Assembly: GCF_014084045.1 (NCBI RefSeq)
Contig: NZ_CP043732.1
Span: 3,286,001 to 3,350,000 of the forward strand
Origin: Microbacterium esteraromaticum
Lineage (GTDB): Bacteria; Actinomycetota; Actinomycetes; Actinomycetales; Microbacteriaceae
Direction: 5' to 3'
Length of the DNA stretch: 64,000 bases
Every line of letters starts with the position of its first letter. Position 1 is the stretch's first letter. Under the pieces are notes generated by a model. It searched no databases and was not told the origin of the DNA. It saw only the letters and a list, made by a program, of their open reading frames with translations. Made by a program: the position numbers and the translations under genes. This document shows, piece by piece, positions 1-9,273 of the stretch.

Positions 1-1
1 G

Positions 2-838
2 GTCTTCCAGTCGGCCGCACTCGTTCATGACGATCTGATCGACAACTCCGACACCAGGCGCGGACGGCCCGCATCCCATCGCGCCCTCGAGGCCGCCCAC
101 CGGGATGCCGGATGGCACGGCGATGCGGAGGCCTTCGGCCGTTCGGCGGCCGTGCTGCTCGGCGATCTGCTCGTCGCGTGGAGCGATGATCTGCTCGAGG
201 AGAGCCTGCGCGGGCATCCTCATGCCGCTGCCACCCGCGCGGAGTACGCGCGCATGCGCCGCGACGTGACCGTCGGCCAGATGCTCGACATAACAGAGGA
301 GTCGGCATGGAGCGTCAACCCGCCCTCTTCGCTCCTCGAGCGTGCGCTGCGCGTCGCGGCACTCAAGTCCGCGCGCTACAGCGTCGAGCAGCCGATCCTC
401 CTCGGCGCGACGCTCGCGGGCGCCGATGACTCGCTGCTCGAGGGCCTTCGCGCCTTCGGGCATCCGGTAGGCATGGCCTTCCAACTGCGCGACGACGTGC
501 TCGGCGTGTTCGGCGATCCGACCGTCACCGGCAAACCCGCCGGCGACGACCTGCGCGAGGGCAAGCGGACCGCACTCATCGCGATCGCTCGCGATGCACT
601 CGACGACGACGCGCGCCGGCACCTTGACGCGCGGATCGGCGATCCCGACCTCAGTGCCGCCGAGGTGGCGCAGCTGCAGGAGCTGATCCGCGAGTCGGGC
701 GCGGCCGAGCAGGTGGAGCGCATGATCGCGGCGTACACGGAATCAGCCGCACGCGCCCTCGACGCCGCGGCACTGAACACCAGGGCCGCGCAGACGCTGA
801 ACGAGCTCGCCACGGCTGCGATCGCACGATCGGCCTGA
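2..838 (+). CDS. Polyprenyl diphosphate synthase (IdsA-like), 5' end outside the window
   Basis: Trans-isoprenyl diphosphate synthase, which condenses isopentenyl diphosphate onto allylic diphosphates to make geranylgeranyl or longer chains in the cytoplasm. The reading frame is open from the left edge and starts before the window. The first aspartate-rich motif is visible near the edge (HDDLIDNSDTRRG, bases about 26-64) and the second as FQLRDDVLGVFGDP (about bases 481-519), followed by the GKPAGDDLREGKRT segment typical of the family. About 278 residues are present, so roughly 80-100 N-terminal residues are missing. It converges on the Rv2175c-like gene. In mycobacteria an isoprenyl synthase (idsA2) also lies beside Rv2175c-pknL, so the neighbourhood supports the assignment. 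The chain length of the product cannot be read from the sequence. Confidence 0.9.
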   Translation, partial: VFQSAALVHDDLIDNSDTRRGRPASHRALEAAHRDAGWHGDAEAFGRSAAVLLGDLLVAWSDDLLEESLRGHPHAAATRAEYARMRRDVTVGQMLDITEESAWSVNPPSSLLERALRVAALKSARYSVEQPILLGATLAGADDSLLEGLRAFGHPVGMAFQLRDDVLGVFGDPTVTGKPAGDDLREGKRTALIAIARDALDDDARRHLDARIGDPDLSAAEVAQLQELIRESGAAEQVERMIAAYTESAARALDAAALNTRAAQTLNELATAAIARSA

Positions 839-861
839 CCGGCCTGCGCGCCGACCCGCCG

Positions 862-1206
862 TCAGGCGAGAGTGCGCGCGACGCGGCGGACCTCGCTCTT
901 GTGCCCGGCGAGCAGAGCCGCGATCGGCGTGCGTCCGAGACTCTCCTCCTCGGCGAGCAGCCAGTCGATGATCTCGTCATCAGAGAACGATGCATCCTGC
1001 AGCGCCATGATCGTGCCGCGCAGCGACGGCAGCGGACGGGCGTCGACGATGAACACCGCGGGAACAGCGAAGGCGCCACCGCGGCGGGAGCCGATCAGAT
1101 AGTGCTCATCGAGCAGTCGACGCACACGTCCAGGGGTCTCGCCGAGGGCCTCGGCGAGCTCGGGGATCGTCAGCCAGGAGGAGGGATCAGCAGCGTTCTC
1201 AGACAC
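862..1206 (-). CDS. Rv2175c-family winged-helix DNA-binding protein
   Basis: A 114-residue protein of the Rv2175c family. The N-terminal half holds a helix-turn-helix (SWLTIPELAEALGETPGRVR) and the C-terminal half the conserved LLAEEESLGRTPIAALLAGH segment. In Mycobacterium tuberculosis the homologue is a DNA-binding substrate of the kinase PknL; here the PASTA kinase gene lies two genes away (2610), so the kinase-substrate pair appears conserved in neighbourhood. The start is a GTG at 1206; a GATAGT hexamer ends six bases upstream, compatible with a leaderless transcript. The gene is divergent from the LysM gene and convergent with the isoprenyl synthase gene. The DNA target and phenotype are unknown. 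Confidence 0.85.
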   Translation of the reverse strand: MSENAADPSSWLTIPELAEALGETPGRVRRLLDEHYLIGSRRGGAFAVPAVFIVDARPLPSLRGTIMALQDASFSDDEIIDWLLAEEESLGRTPIAALLAGHKSEVRRVARTLA

Positions 1207-1342
1207 CCCTCCACTATCTCATCCGAGGCATCGCGGATCGTGTCGCGGAACGGCGATCACTCCAGTCACTTCAGTCACACCAGTTGACAACGGTTTACAT
1301 GCGTGTCAGCGTTTCTTCTGGACTCACCGGGAGAGAGACGAT

Positions 1343-2527
1343 ATGAGCATCAGCACACCGCGCACCGTCCCGGTGCGACTCGCCGCACCGGCGGCCGTCA
1401 TCGGAACGCTCGCCGCAGCGCTCTCCGTCGCCCCTGCCGAGGCCGGCGAGATCCGCTCCCAGGGGACGGCCGACACGGCGCCGCACATGCGGGCGCTCAC
1501 CGCCGTGCACGACGCCGGCCGCGGCGTCGTCCACGCGTCAGCGGCTCGTCCCTCCGCCTACACGATCAAGCCGGGCGACACCGTCTCGTCGATCGCCAGG
1601 AAGCACGGGGTCTCCACAGCCGATCTGCTCGCATGGAACGGTCTGGGCTGGCGAACCGTCATCTACCCCGGTCAGACGCTGCGCCTCTCCCCCGCGGCCG
1701 CGCAGGCTGCTCCCGCCGCTGTGCCGGCTGCCTCGACGGCCCCCGGTGCCGCGGCCACCCACACCGTCGTCCGCGGCGACACCGTCTACGCCATCGCGAA
1801 GAAGTACCGCACCACGGTGTCGGCCATCATGTCGCTCAACTCCCTCGGCGGATCGGCCATCATCCGGCCCGGGCAGACGCTGCGCGTCGCGGGCGCCCCG
1901 GCGGCCGCCCCGGCACTGCAGCCCGTCGCCGCCACCACGCCGGCGGCCGCGCCGACCGCGCACACCGTCGCGGCGGGCGACACGCTCTTCGGCATCGCGA
2001 AGAAGTACGGCACGACCGTCGCCGCTCTGCTGCAGGCCAACGGCCTCGGCGCCGGAAGCATCATCTACCCCGGCCAGAGCCTGCGCCTGGCACCGCCGGC
2101 CCCGGCTCAGCGCTCGGCGTCCCTGGATGCCACTCAGCAGGCGCATGCCGTGCGGATCATCCGCATCGGGCGGGAGCTCGGCGTGCCCGATCGCGGGATC
2201 GCGATCGCCCTCGCCACCGCGATGGTCGAATCGTCGATGCGCAATCTCAACCACGGCGACCGCGACTCGCTCGGCCTGTTCCAGCAGCGGCCGAGCCAGG
2301 GATGGGGCACGCCGGAGCAGATCACCGACGCCGATCGCAGCATCCGGGTGTTCTACGGCGGCGCGGGCGACCCCAACGGCGCGGCGACGCGAGGACTCCT
2401 CGACATCCCCGGATGGCAGGGCATGCGGTTCACCGACGCCGCGCAGACGGTGCAGGTGTCGGCGTTCCCCGACCGCTACGGTCAGTGGGAGCATCAGGCG
2501 AACCGCTGGCTCGCCACGCTGCGATGA
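1343..2527 (+). CDS. Secreted LysM protein with lysozyme-like C-terminal domain
   Basis: A 394-residue exported wall protein. Residues 1-35 form a signal peptide (basic start, hydrophobic core ending near VAPAEAGE). Three LysM peptidoglycan-binding repeats follow, at about 72-117, 133-178 and 198-243, each starting with a variant of HTV-GDT and containing an I-P-GQ-LR ending, separated by Ala/Pro-rich linkers. The last ~130 residues (from DATQQAHAVRIIRIGRELGV) look like the lysozyme/SLT-like fold that is common behind LysM in actinobacteria, with the AMVESSMRNLNHGDRDSLGL-F segment carrying a candidate catalytic Glu. The start ATG has the purine-rich GGGAGAGAG upstream. Likely role is peptidoglycan remodelling; hydrolase activity is inferred. 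It lies just upstream of the wall-sensing kinase gene. Confidence 0.85.
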   Translation: MSISTPRTVPVRLAAPAAVIGTLAAALSVAPAEAGEIRSQGTADTAPHMRALTAVHDAGRGVVHASAARPSAYTIKPGDTVSSIARKHGVSTADLLAWNGLGWRTVIYPGQTLRLSPAAAQAAPAAVPAASTAPGAAATHTVVRGDTVYAIAKKYRTTVSAIMSLNSLGGSAIIRPGQTLRVAGAPAAAPALQPVAATTPAAAPTAHTVAAGDTLFGIAKKYGTTVAALLQANGLGAGSIIYPGQSLRLAPPAPAQRSASLDATQQAHAVRIIRIGRELGVPDRGIAIALATAMVESSMRNLNHGDRDSLGLFQQRPSQGWGTPEQITDADRSIRVFYGGAGDPNGAATRGLLDIPGWQGMRFTDAAQTVQVSAFPDRYGQWEHQANRWLATLR

Positions 2528-2597
2528 CGCGCCCATCGTCACCGGATCGAAACGCGTCAGCGGTGCGCCGTTGCCTGTTCACCCAGGCTGTTCTTCA

Positions 2598-2603
2598 TAG
2601 ACT
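2598..2603 (+). promoter_or_regulatory. -10 hexamer TAGACT for leaderless pknL
   Basis: TAGACT ends six bases before the GTG start at 2610, so the transcript probably begins at or next to the start codon. No Shine-Dalgarno sequence is present. Confidence 0.6.
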
Positions 2604-2609
2604 CGACCT

Positions 2610-4559
2610 GTGAACACTCCGCAGGCCGACCCTCTCATCGGGCGGCTTGTCGACGGTCGGTACCGCGTGCGAGCCCGCATCGCCCGCGGCGGCATGGCGA
2701 CCGTCTACGTGGCGACCGACATGCGCCTCGAGCGGCGCATCGCCCTCAAGGTGATGCACGCGCACCTCAGCGACGACTCCGCCTTCCAGAGCCGGTTCAT
2801 CCAGGAGGCCAGGGCTGCCGCCCGTCTCGCCGACCCGCATGTGGTCAACGTGTTCGACCAGGGTCAGGACGGAGAGCTCGCCTACCTGGTCATGGAGTAC
2901 CTCCCCGGCATCACCCTGCGTGAGCTCATGCGCGAGCAGAAGCGCCTCACCGTCACGCAGACCATCACGATCATGGACGCGATCCTGTCCGGTCTCGCCG
3001 CCGCGCACGGCGCGGGCATCGTGCACCGGGATGTCAAGCCCGAGAACGTGCTGCTGGCAGAGGACGGCAGGATCAAGATCGGCGACTTCGGCCTCGCCCG
3101 AGCGACCACCGCGAACACCGCGACCGGAGCGCAGCTGCTCGGCACGATCGCCTACCTCGCCCCCGAGCTCGTCACCCGCGGCACGGCCGATGCGCGCAGC
3201 GACATCTACGCGCTCGGCATCATGCTGTACGAGATGCTCGTCGGAGAGCAGCCGTACAAGGGCGAGCAGCCCATGCAGATCGCCTTCCAGCACGCCACCG
3301 AGCAGGTGCCGCGCCCGAGCGTCCGCAACCCCGGGGTGCCCGAGCAGCTCGACGAGCTCGTGCTGTGGGCCACGGAGAAGTCCCCCGACGACCGCCCGCT
3401 CGATGCCAAGGAGATGCTCACGCGCCTGCGCGAGATCGAGCGCGAGATCGGCGTCGCCCCCGTGCCCACGGCGACCGAGGCCGCCTCCCGCGACTACGAC
3501 TCCGGCTCGGTCACGAAGATCCTTCCCGGCACGGCCGTGCTGCCCACCCCGGCCGAGGAGGTCGATGAGGCGGCCGACAACGCCACGCGTCTGCGACGGC
3601 GGACGGCGAGGCGCCGGTCGACCGGCGCGGCCCTGCTGACCCTCGTGCTGCTTCTGGCCGTGCTCGCCGGCGCAGCCGGCTGGTGGTTCGGCTCCGGCCC
3701 AGGGTCGCTCATCGCCGTGCCGGCGGTCGCGGGGCTGGACTACGAGCGGGCCGCGGCGACCGTGACCGCCGAGGGGCTGGTGCCCGAGCGCGCCGAGCAG
3801 TCCTCGATCGACGTCGAAGCGGGCCTCGTCATCGAATCAGCCCCAGGCGAGGGCGAGCGCGTCGAGAAGGACAGCACGGTGCAGCTCATCGTCTCCACCG
3901 GCCCCGCCAGGCACGAGCTGCCCGCATTGCACGGCAGGAGCGCAGACGAGGTGCGCGCCGTGCTCGCGGAGAACAGGGTGAACGTCTCCGACGACGTGGA
4001 GGAGTACTTCGACGACCTCGACGCGGGGCTCGTGCTCAATGTGCGCATCACCCCGCGGGATCAGCGCGAGCCGTATGCCTGCGGCGACGGGTGCGAGGTC
4101 TTCGAAGACGACACCGCGCTCATCCAGCTCTCGCTCGGTGCGGTGCCCGACGTCACGGGCAAGTCCGTCGACGAGGCCGTCCGCGCCCTCGAGGAGGCGC
4201 GGCTGCAGGTCTCCGATGAGCGCCCTGAGGACTGGAGCGACTCGGTCGCCAAGGGCTCGGTGATCGCGCAGTCCGCCGAGCGACCGGGCGGCGGCGCATG
4301 GCGCCCCGGCGACACCGTGACGCTGACCGTGTCGAAGGGTCCGCAGCCGCTCCCCATCCCCGACGTGAAGGGGAAGACCGTCAGGCAGGCGGTCGACTCA
4401 CTGAAGGACGCGGGGTTCAAGGTCAACCCCACGATCGAGGACATGGAGCTTCCGCTCGGCGGCAAGTACTGGGACGTCTACAAGGTCTGCAGCTACGACC
4501 CGTCGGGCAGCGCTGCACGCGGCACGACCGTGACCCTCACTCCGGGCTTCTTCTGCTGA
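2610..4559 (+). CDS. pknL: Ser/Thr protein kinase with PASTA repeats, PknL-like
   Basis: A 649-residue transmembrane eukaryotic-type kinase. The kinase domain covers about residues 14-275: glycine loop ARGGMATVY, catalytic Lys47, HRDVKPENVL (Asp141), DFG at 159-161 and the activation loop with Thr residues before GTIAYLAPE. A juxtamembrane stretch with basic RLRRRTARRR precedes one membrane helix at about 340-358 (TLVLLLAVLAGAAGWWFG). Outside the membrane four PASTA repeats can be traced, which bind peptidoglycan fragments or lipid II. Mycobacterial PknL normally sits beside Rv2175c, isoprenyl synthase and class II DAHP synthase, as here, although PknB-type kinases also carry PASTA repeats; the name rests on context. 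It starts at a leaderless GTG. Confidence 0.9.
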   Translation: MNTPQADPLIGRLVDGRYRVRARIARGGMATVYVATDMRLERRIALKVMHAHLSDDSAFQSRFIQEARAAARLADPHVVNVFDQGQDGELAYLVMEYLPGITLRELMREQKRLTVTQTITIMDAILSGLAAAHGAGIVHRDVKPENVLLAEDGRIKIGDFGLARATTANTATGAQLLGTIAYLAPELVTRGTADARSDIYALGIMLYEMLVGEQPYKGEQPMQIAFQHATEQVPRPSVRNPGVPEQLDELVLWATEKSPDDRPLDAKEMLTRLREIEREIGVAPVPTATEAASRDYDSGSVTKILPGTAVLPTPAEEVDEAADNATRLRRRTARRRSTGAALLTLVLLLAVLAGAAGWWFGSGPGSLIAVPAVAGLDYERAAATVTAEGLVPERAEQSSIDVEAGLVIESAPGEGERVEKDSTVQLIVSTGPARHELPALHGRSADEVRAVLAENRVNVSDDVEEYFDDLDAGLVLNVRITPRDQREPYACGDGCEVFEDDTALIQLSLGAVPDVTGKSVDEAVRALEEARLQVSDERPEDWSDSVAKGSVIAQSAERPGGGAWRPGDTVTLTVSKGPQPLPIPDVKGKTVRQAVDSLKDAGFKVNPTIEDMELPLGGKYWDVYKVCSYDPSGSAARGTTVTLTPGFFC

Positions 4560-4609
4560 GACACGACCACGTCGAGCAGAATCTCTGCGGCGCGGACTGC
4601 GCCGAATGA

Positions 4610-4646
4610 CGAGAGCGGCCACCCGGGTTCCGGACGGCCGCTCTCG
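4610..4646. terminator. Bidirectional hairpin between pknL and aroG
   Basis: CGAGAGCGGCC is complementary to GGCCGCTCTCG across a 15-base loop. It lies between two convergent genes and lacks a clear T tract. Confidence 0.55.
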
Positions 4647-4664
4647 TGTCTGACGGCTGAGGGT

Positions 4665-6002
4665 CTAGCGCTTCTCCAGCTCCTCCGCGACGAGGAAGGC
4701 GAGCTCAAGGCTCTGCATGTGGTTCAGGCGCGGGTCGCACAGACTCTCGTAGCGGGTTGCGAGGCCGGCCTCGTCGATCTGCTCGGAGCCGCCGAGGCAC
4801 TCGGTCACGTCGTCGCCGGTCAGCTCGACGTGGATGCCGCCGGGGAACGTTCCCACTGCGCGGTGGGCCTCGAAGAAGCCGCGTACCTCGTCGATGACGT
4901 CGTCGAAGCGACGGGTCTTGTAGCCGCTCGGGGTGGTGATGCCGTTGCCGTGCATCGGGTCGGTGACCCACAGCGGCACGGCGCCGGAGTCCTTCACCGC
5001 TTCGAGCAGCGGTGGAAGAGCATCCCGGATCTTGCCCGCACCCATCCGTGTGATGAAGGTCAGCCGGCCTGGCTCACGGTTCGGGTCGAGCTTGTCGATC
5101 AGCGCGAGCGCCGTCTCGGGCGTCGTGGTGGGGCCGAGCTTGACGCCGATCGGGTTGCGGATGCGCGAGAAGTAGTCGACGTGCGCGCCGTCGAGCTCAC
5201 GGGTGCGCTCCCCGATCCACAGGAAGTGCGCCGAGGTGTTGTACGGGGTGCTCGTGCGCGAGTCGATGCGGGTCATCGGGCTCTCGTAGTCCATCAGCAG
5301 GCCCTCGTGGCCTGTGAAGAATTCGACGCGCTTGAGCTCCTCGAAGTCGGCGCCCGCGGCCTCCATGAACTTGATCGCCCGGTCGATCTCGGCCGCCATC
5401 CGCTCGTAGCGCTGGTTGGCGGGGTTCTGCGCGAAGCCCTTGTTCCACGAGTGCACCTCGCGCAGGTCGGCGAAACCTCCCTGCGTGAACGCGCGGATGA
5501 GGTTCAGGGTCGATGCGGCCATGTGGTAGCCCTGCAGCAGGCGACCAGGATCGGCCTGCCGCGACTTCTCGGTGAAGTCGTAGCCGTTCACGATGTCACC
5601 GCGGTACGCGGGCAGCGTCACATCGCCCCTGGTCTCGGTGTCGCTCGAGCGGGGCTTGGCGAACTGACCGGCCATGCGGCCCATCTTCACGACCGGCATC
5701 GATGCGCCATAGGTGAGCACGACGGCCATCTGCAGCACGGTCTTGATCCGGTTGCGGATCTGGTCGGCGGTCGCACCGGCGAACGTCTCGGCGCAGTCGC
5801 CGCCCTGCAGCAGGAATGCGTTGCCGGATGCGGCGCGCGCGAGCCGCGCGCGGAGATTGTCGACCTCACCCGCGAAGACCAGCGGCGGCAGAGCGGCGAG
5901 CTGGGTCGACACCTCGGCGGTGCGCTCTGCGTCGGGCCACTGCGGCTGCTGCTTGATGGGAAGGGATCGCCACGCGTCGAGTTCGGGGTGCGAGGGAAGC
6001 AT
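4665..6002 (-). CDS. aroG: Class II 3-deoxy-7-phosphoheptulonate (DAHP) synthase
   Basis: This enzyme catalyses the first step of the shikimate pathway, joining phosphoenolpyruvate and erythrose 4-phosphate. The 445-residue length and motifs match the plant/mycobacterial class II family: LQGGDCAETFAGATADQIRN, RMAGQFAKPRS, HEGLLMDYESPMTR, RIRNPIGVKLGPTTTPE, WVTDPMHGN and GGIHVELTGDDVTECLGGSE. Metal ligands (Cys in GGDCAE, His and Glu in the later motifs) are present. The start ATG at 6002 lies seven bases after TAAGCT, pointing to a leaderless message. In mycobacteria the homologue is near pknL, as here. It is convergent with pknL. Confidence 0.95.
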   Translation of the reverse strand: MLPSHPELDAWRSLPIKQQPQWPDAERTAEVSTQLAALPPLVFAGEVDNLRARLARAASGNAFLLQGGDCAETFAGATADQIRNRIKTVLQMAVVLTYGASMPVVKMGRMAGQFAKPRSSDTETRGDVTLPAYRGDIVNGYDFTEKSRQADPGRLLQGYHMAASTLNLIRAFTQGGFADLREVHSWNKGFAQNPANQRYERMAAEIDRAIKFMEAAGADFEELKRVEFFTGHEGLLMDYESPMTRIDSRTSTPYNTSAHFLWIGERTRELDGAHVDYFSRIRNPIGVKLGPTTTPETALALIDKLDPNREPGRLTFITRMGAGKIRDALPPLLEAVKDSGAVPLWVTDPMHGNGITTPSGYKTRRFDDVIDEVRGFFEAHRAVGTFPGGIHVELTGDDVTECLGGSEQIDEAGLATRYESLCDPRLNHMQSLELAFLVAEELEKR

Positions 6003-6009
6003 GTGCTCC

Positions 6010-6015
6010 AGCTTA
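6010..6015 (-). promoter_or_regulatory. -10 hexamer TAAGCT for aroG
   Basis: TAAGCT on the minus strand ends seven bases before the ATG at 6002, the spacing of a leaderless start. Confidence 0.5.
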
Positions 6016-6075
6016 GTGTCCGCCGACGGCGTCGATCGGCCCTGTGACGGCGGCCGAGGGGTGCGGGCGACCGCG

Positions 6076-6774
6076 TCAGGAGCGGCCGGGTGCGCCCGCA
6101 GGCAGGCGGTCCTTCACGGTCGACGCGTACACGTCGTCGTACCGCTGCGCGCCGAGGCGCTGCAGGGCGATCATGATCTCGTCGGTGACCGCGCGGAGGA
6201 TGTACCGGTCGTTCTCCATGCCCTCGTAGCGAGAGAAGTCGAGCGGCTCTCCGATCAGGATCCCCACGCGCATGACGTTCGGGATGCGCTGACCGATCGG
6301 CATGGCCGCGTCCGTGTCGACCATGATCACCGGGATCACCGGCACCTTCGCCTCGAGTGCCATGCGCGCGATGCCGGTGCGGCCGCGATAGAGCCTGCCG
6401 TCCGGGCTGCGGGTGCCCTCGGGGTAGATGCCCAGCAGGTCGCCGCGTCCGAGGATCTGCAGCCCCGTGTTGAGCGACGCCTCCGACGCCTTCCCGCCCG
6501 AGCGGTCGATGGGGATCTGGCCCGTGCCCTTCATGAAGAACTTCGTGGCCCAGCCCTTGAGCCCCCGGCCGGTGAAGTAGTCGCTCTTGGCGAGGAACGA
6601 CATCGGCCGGTCGATCAGCAGGGGCAGGAAGATCGAGTCGGCGAAGGAGAGGTGATTGCTCGCCAGGATGGCCGCGCCACTGGTCGGGACGTTGTCGCGC
6701 CCCACGATCCAGGGTCGGAAGATCGCCTTGACCAGCGGACCGATCGCGACGTACTTCATCAGCCAGTAGAACAT
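6076..6774 (-). CDS. 1-acyl-sn-glycerol-3-phosphate acyltransferase family protein (PlsC-like)
   Basis: A 232-residue membrane-associated acyltransferase of phospholipid synthesis, expected to transfer a fatty acyl chain to lysophosphatidate. The diagnostic H-x4-D motif is ASNHLSFADS and the glycerophosphate-binding motif is GIYPEGTRSPDGR, followed by VPVIPVIMV. The N-terminus (YWLMKYVAIGPLVKAIF) is amphipathic and probably membrane-attached. The start is preceded by TAGACT eight bases upstream. It lies next to an acyl-CoA ligase gene in the opposite orientation, consistent with a lipid-synthesis neighbourhood. The exact acyl acceptor cannot be told. Confidence 0.9.
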   Translation of the reverse strand: MFYWLMKYVAIGPLVKAIFRPWIVGRDNVPTSGAAILASNHLSFADSIFLPLLIDRPMSFLAKSDYFTGRGLKGWATKFFMKGTGQIPIDRSGGKASEASLNTGLQILGRGDLLGIYPEGTRSPDGRLYRGRTGIARMALEAKVPVIPVIMVDTDAAMPIGQRIPNVMRVGILIGEPLDFSRYEGMENDRYILRAVTDEIMIALQRLGAQRYDDVYASTVKDRLPAGAPGRS

Positions 6775-6782
6775 CGTGTGGA

Positions 6783-6788
6783 AGTCTA
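6783..6788 (-). promoter_or_regulatory. -10 hexamer TAGACT for the acyltransferase gene
   Basis: TAGACT ends eight bases before the ATG at 6774, so the leader would be absent or one or two bases long. Confidence 0.4.
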
Positions 6789-6890
6789 GCGCCGCACGGG
6801 GCCAGGCGACCGAGTTTCATATGATCTGCGACTGGGTCTCATGCCATAGACTCTGAGCATCCACGTCCGATCGGTGCCGAAGGAGCTGCC

Positions 6891-8717
6891 GTGGCCCAGT
6901 TCGAAGTCCCCGCAATCGTCCCTGCAGACCCGGAGGGGAACGTCAGCGATCTGCTGGCCCAGCGGGTGAAGAAGACCCCCGATCTCGCCCTGTTCAGCGT
7001 GCCGGAGGGCAGCGGCTGGCGCGATATCTCCGCCAAGGACTTCGAGACCGCGGTCATCGCCCTCGCGAAGGGCTTCGTCGCCGCCGGGATCCAGCCGGGC
7101 GAGAAGGTGGGCTTCATCGCAAGGACCACCTACGACTGGACGCTCGTCGACTTCGCGCTGTTCTACGCCGGAGCCGTCATGGTCCCGATCTACGAGACCA
7201 GCTCCCCCGCCCAGATCCAGTGGATCATGGAGGACTCGGGAGCGACGGCCCTGATCGTCGAGTCGGCCGAGCACTTCACGCGCGCCGACGAGGTTCGCGG
7301 CGACCTGCCGCTCGTGCGCGAGATCTGGCAGCTGCACCTGGGTGCCATCGACACGCTCACGGCGCGCGGCGCGGAGATCGAAGACGCCGAGATCGAGCGC
7401 CGCCGGGGCATCGCCGTCGGCTCCGACATCGCGACCCTCATCTACACCTCCGGTTCCACCGGGCGCCCGAAGGGCTGCGTGCTCACGCACAGCAACTTCG
7501 TCGAGCTCTCGCGCAACTCGGCGAAGGCGCTCGACGAGGTCGTCTCGGCACCAGGCGCATCGACGCTGCTGTTCATCACGACCGCGCACGTGTTCGCCCG
7601 CTTCATCTCGATCCTCGCCATCCACTCGGGTGTGCGCACCGGCCACCAGCCGGACACGAAGCAGCTGCTGCCTGCGCTCGGATCGTTCAAGCCGACGTTC
7701 CTGCTCGCGGTGCCCCGCGTGTTCGAGAAGGTGTACAACTCCGCCGAGCAGAAGGCCGAGGCCGGCGGCAAGGGCAAGATCTTCCGTGCCGCGGCCGCCG
7801 TCGCCATCGAGCACTCCACCCTGCTCGAAGAGGGCAAGTCGATCCCCTTCGGCCTTCGGATGAAGTTCGCGCTGTTCAACAAGCTCGTCTACAGCAAGCT
7901 GCGCGAGGCCATGGGCGGCAACGTGTCGTACGCGGTGTCGGGCTCGGCGCCGCTCGGTGCGCGTCTCGGGCACTTCTTCCACAGCCTCGGCGTGGTGATC
8001 CTGGAGGGCTACGGTCTCACCGAGACCACGGCGCCTGCGACGGTCAACCTCGCCGACAAGTCCAAGATCGGCACCGTCGGCCCCGCGCTCCCCGGCGTCG
8101 GCGTCCGCCTCGCGGACGACGGCGAGATCGAGGTCAAGGGCATCAACGTCTTCAAGGAGTACTGGAACAACCCCGAGGCCACCGCTGCCGCGTTCAACGA
8201 CGGCTGGTTCCGCACCGGCGATCTGGGAAGCTTCGACTCCGAGGGGTTCCTGACGATCACAGGTCGCAAGAAGGAGATCATCGTCACGGCGGGCGGCAAG
8301 AACGTCGCCCCTGCCATGCTCGAGGACCCGATCCGCTCGAACCCGATCGTCGGCCAGGTCGTCGTGCTCGGCGATCAGAAGCCCTTCATCTCGGCCCTGG
8401 TCACGCTCGACAGCGAGATGCTGCCGACCTGGCTGGCCAACAACGGCCTGCCCTCCGACATGTCGCTGAGCGAAGCCAGCCGCAATCAGGCGGTGCGCGA
8501 CGAGGTGCAGCGCGCCGTCGACCGCGCGAACAAGACGGTCTCGCGCGCCGAGTCGATCCGCAAGTTCACGATCCTTCCCGTGGAGTGGACCGAGGCCAGC
8601 GGACACCTCACGCCGAAGATGTCGATCAAGCGCAACGTGATCCTCGACGACTTCGCCGACGCTGTGGCTGAGATCTACGACGCGCCGGTGCACACCACCA
8701 CCACACCGCTCGGCTGA
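6891..8717 (+). CDS. Long-chain fatty acid-CoA ligase (FadD15-like AMP-forming ligase)
   Basis: A 608-residue adenylate-forming enzyme that activates fatty acids with ATP and CoA. Motifs: YTSGSTGRPKGCVLTH (P-loop-like), the linker region GYGLTETTAPATVNL, RTGDLGSFDSEGFLTITGRK and the C-terminal region with MSIKRNVILDDF. The length and an N-terminal region starting with the protein's own PAIVPADPEGNVSDLL fit the long-chain family that includes mycobacterial FadD15. The GTG start is preceded by GAAGGAGCT, and a TAGACT -10 hexamer lies at 6846-6851, giving a leader of about 30 bases. It is divergent from the acyltransferase gene. Substrate chain length is inferred from family only. Confidence 0.92.
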   Translation: MAQFEVPAIVPADPEGNVSDLLAQRVKKTPDLALFSVPEGSGWRDISAKDFETAVIALAKGFVAAGIQPGEKVGFIARTTYDWTLVDFALFYAGAVMVPIYETSSPAQIQWIMEDSGATALIVESAEHFTRADEVRGDLPLVREIWQLHLGAIDTLTARGAEIEDAEIERRRGIAVGSDIATLIYTSGSTGRPKGCVLTHSNFVELSRNSAKALDEVVSAPGASTLLFITTAHVFARFISILAIHSGVRTGHQPDTKQLLPALGSFKPTFLLAVPRVFEKVYNSAEQKAEAGGKGKIFRAAAAVAIEHSTLLEEGKSIPFGLRMKFALFNKLVYSKLREAMGGNVSYAVSGSAPLGARLGHFFHSLGVVILEGYGLTETTAPATVNLADKSKIGTVGPALPGVGVRLADDGEIEVKGINVFKEYWNNPEATAAAFNDGWFRTGDLGSFDSEGFLTITGRKKEIIVTAGGKNVAPAMLEDPIRSNPIVGQVVVLGDQKPFISALVTLDSEMLPTWLANNGLPSDMSLSEASRNQAVRDEVQRAVDRANKTVSRAESIRKFTILPVEWTEASGHLTPKMSIKRNVILDDFADAVAEIYDAPVHTTTTPLG

Positions 8718-8735
8718 GGCAGACCGGTCCATGAC

Positions 8736-8766
8736 TGAGGCCCCGCGCGATCCGCGCGGGGCCTCA
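8736..8766. terminator. Strong GC-rich bidirectional terminator hairpin
   Basis: TGAGGCCCCGCGC pairs perfectly with GCGCGGGGCCTCA around a five-base loop, between the convergent acyl-CoA ligase and deformylase genes. Confidence 0.75.
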
Positions 8767-8781
8767 GGCATAGGTCGCTGT

Positions 8782-9273
8782 CTAGAACCAGTCGCTCTCG
8801 CGAACCTGGCGCATGGCGAGCTTGCGGGTCTCGCCCTCGAGGCGGCTCAGGTAGACCCGGCCGTCGAGGTGGTCGGCCTCGTGCTGCAGCGCCTGGGCGA
8901 GAAGGCCCTCGCCTTCGAGCACGACGGGATCGCCGTCGAGGTCGATGCCCTCGACGCGCGCCCAGGGATGCCGCGGGGTGTCGTGCCAGAGGCCGGGCAC
9001 CGACAGGCATCCCTCCCCCGTCGGCACCGGCTCGCCGCGCACCTCGGTGAGGACGGGGTTGATCACGTAGCCGATCTCGCCGTCGATGTTGTAGCTGAAC
9101 GCACGCAGCGCGAAGCCGATCTGGTTGGCTGCGACGCCGGCGCGGCCCGGCAGCTCGACCGTGTCGATCAGGTCGGCGATGAGGGCGCGCACGCCCTCAT
9201 CGATCTCGTCGATGGGAGCGCAGACGGTGCGCAGCACGGGGTCGCCGTAGAGGCGGATCTCGCGGACGGTCAT
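8782..9273 (-). CDS. def: Peptide deformylase
   Basis: Removes the formyl group from the N-terminal methionine of new proteins. The three family motifs are present in order: GVAANQIGF (motif I, G-x-G-x-A-A-x-Q variant), GEGCLSVPG (motif II with the metal-binding Cys) and QHEADHLDG (motif III, HExxH). At 163 residues it has the usual length. The start ATG shares one base with the stop of the upstream ATPase gene (TGATG), so the two are probably translationally coupled. Confidence 0.95.
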   Translation of the reverse strand: MTVREIRLYGDPVLRTVCAPIDEIDEGVRALIADLIDTVELPGRAGVAANQIGFALRAFSYNIDGEIGYVINPVLTEVRGEPVPTGEGCLSVPGLWHDTPRHPWARVEGIDLDGDPVVLEGEGLLAQALQHEADHLDGRVYLSRLEGETRKLAMRQVRESDWF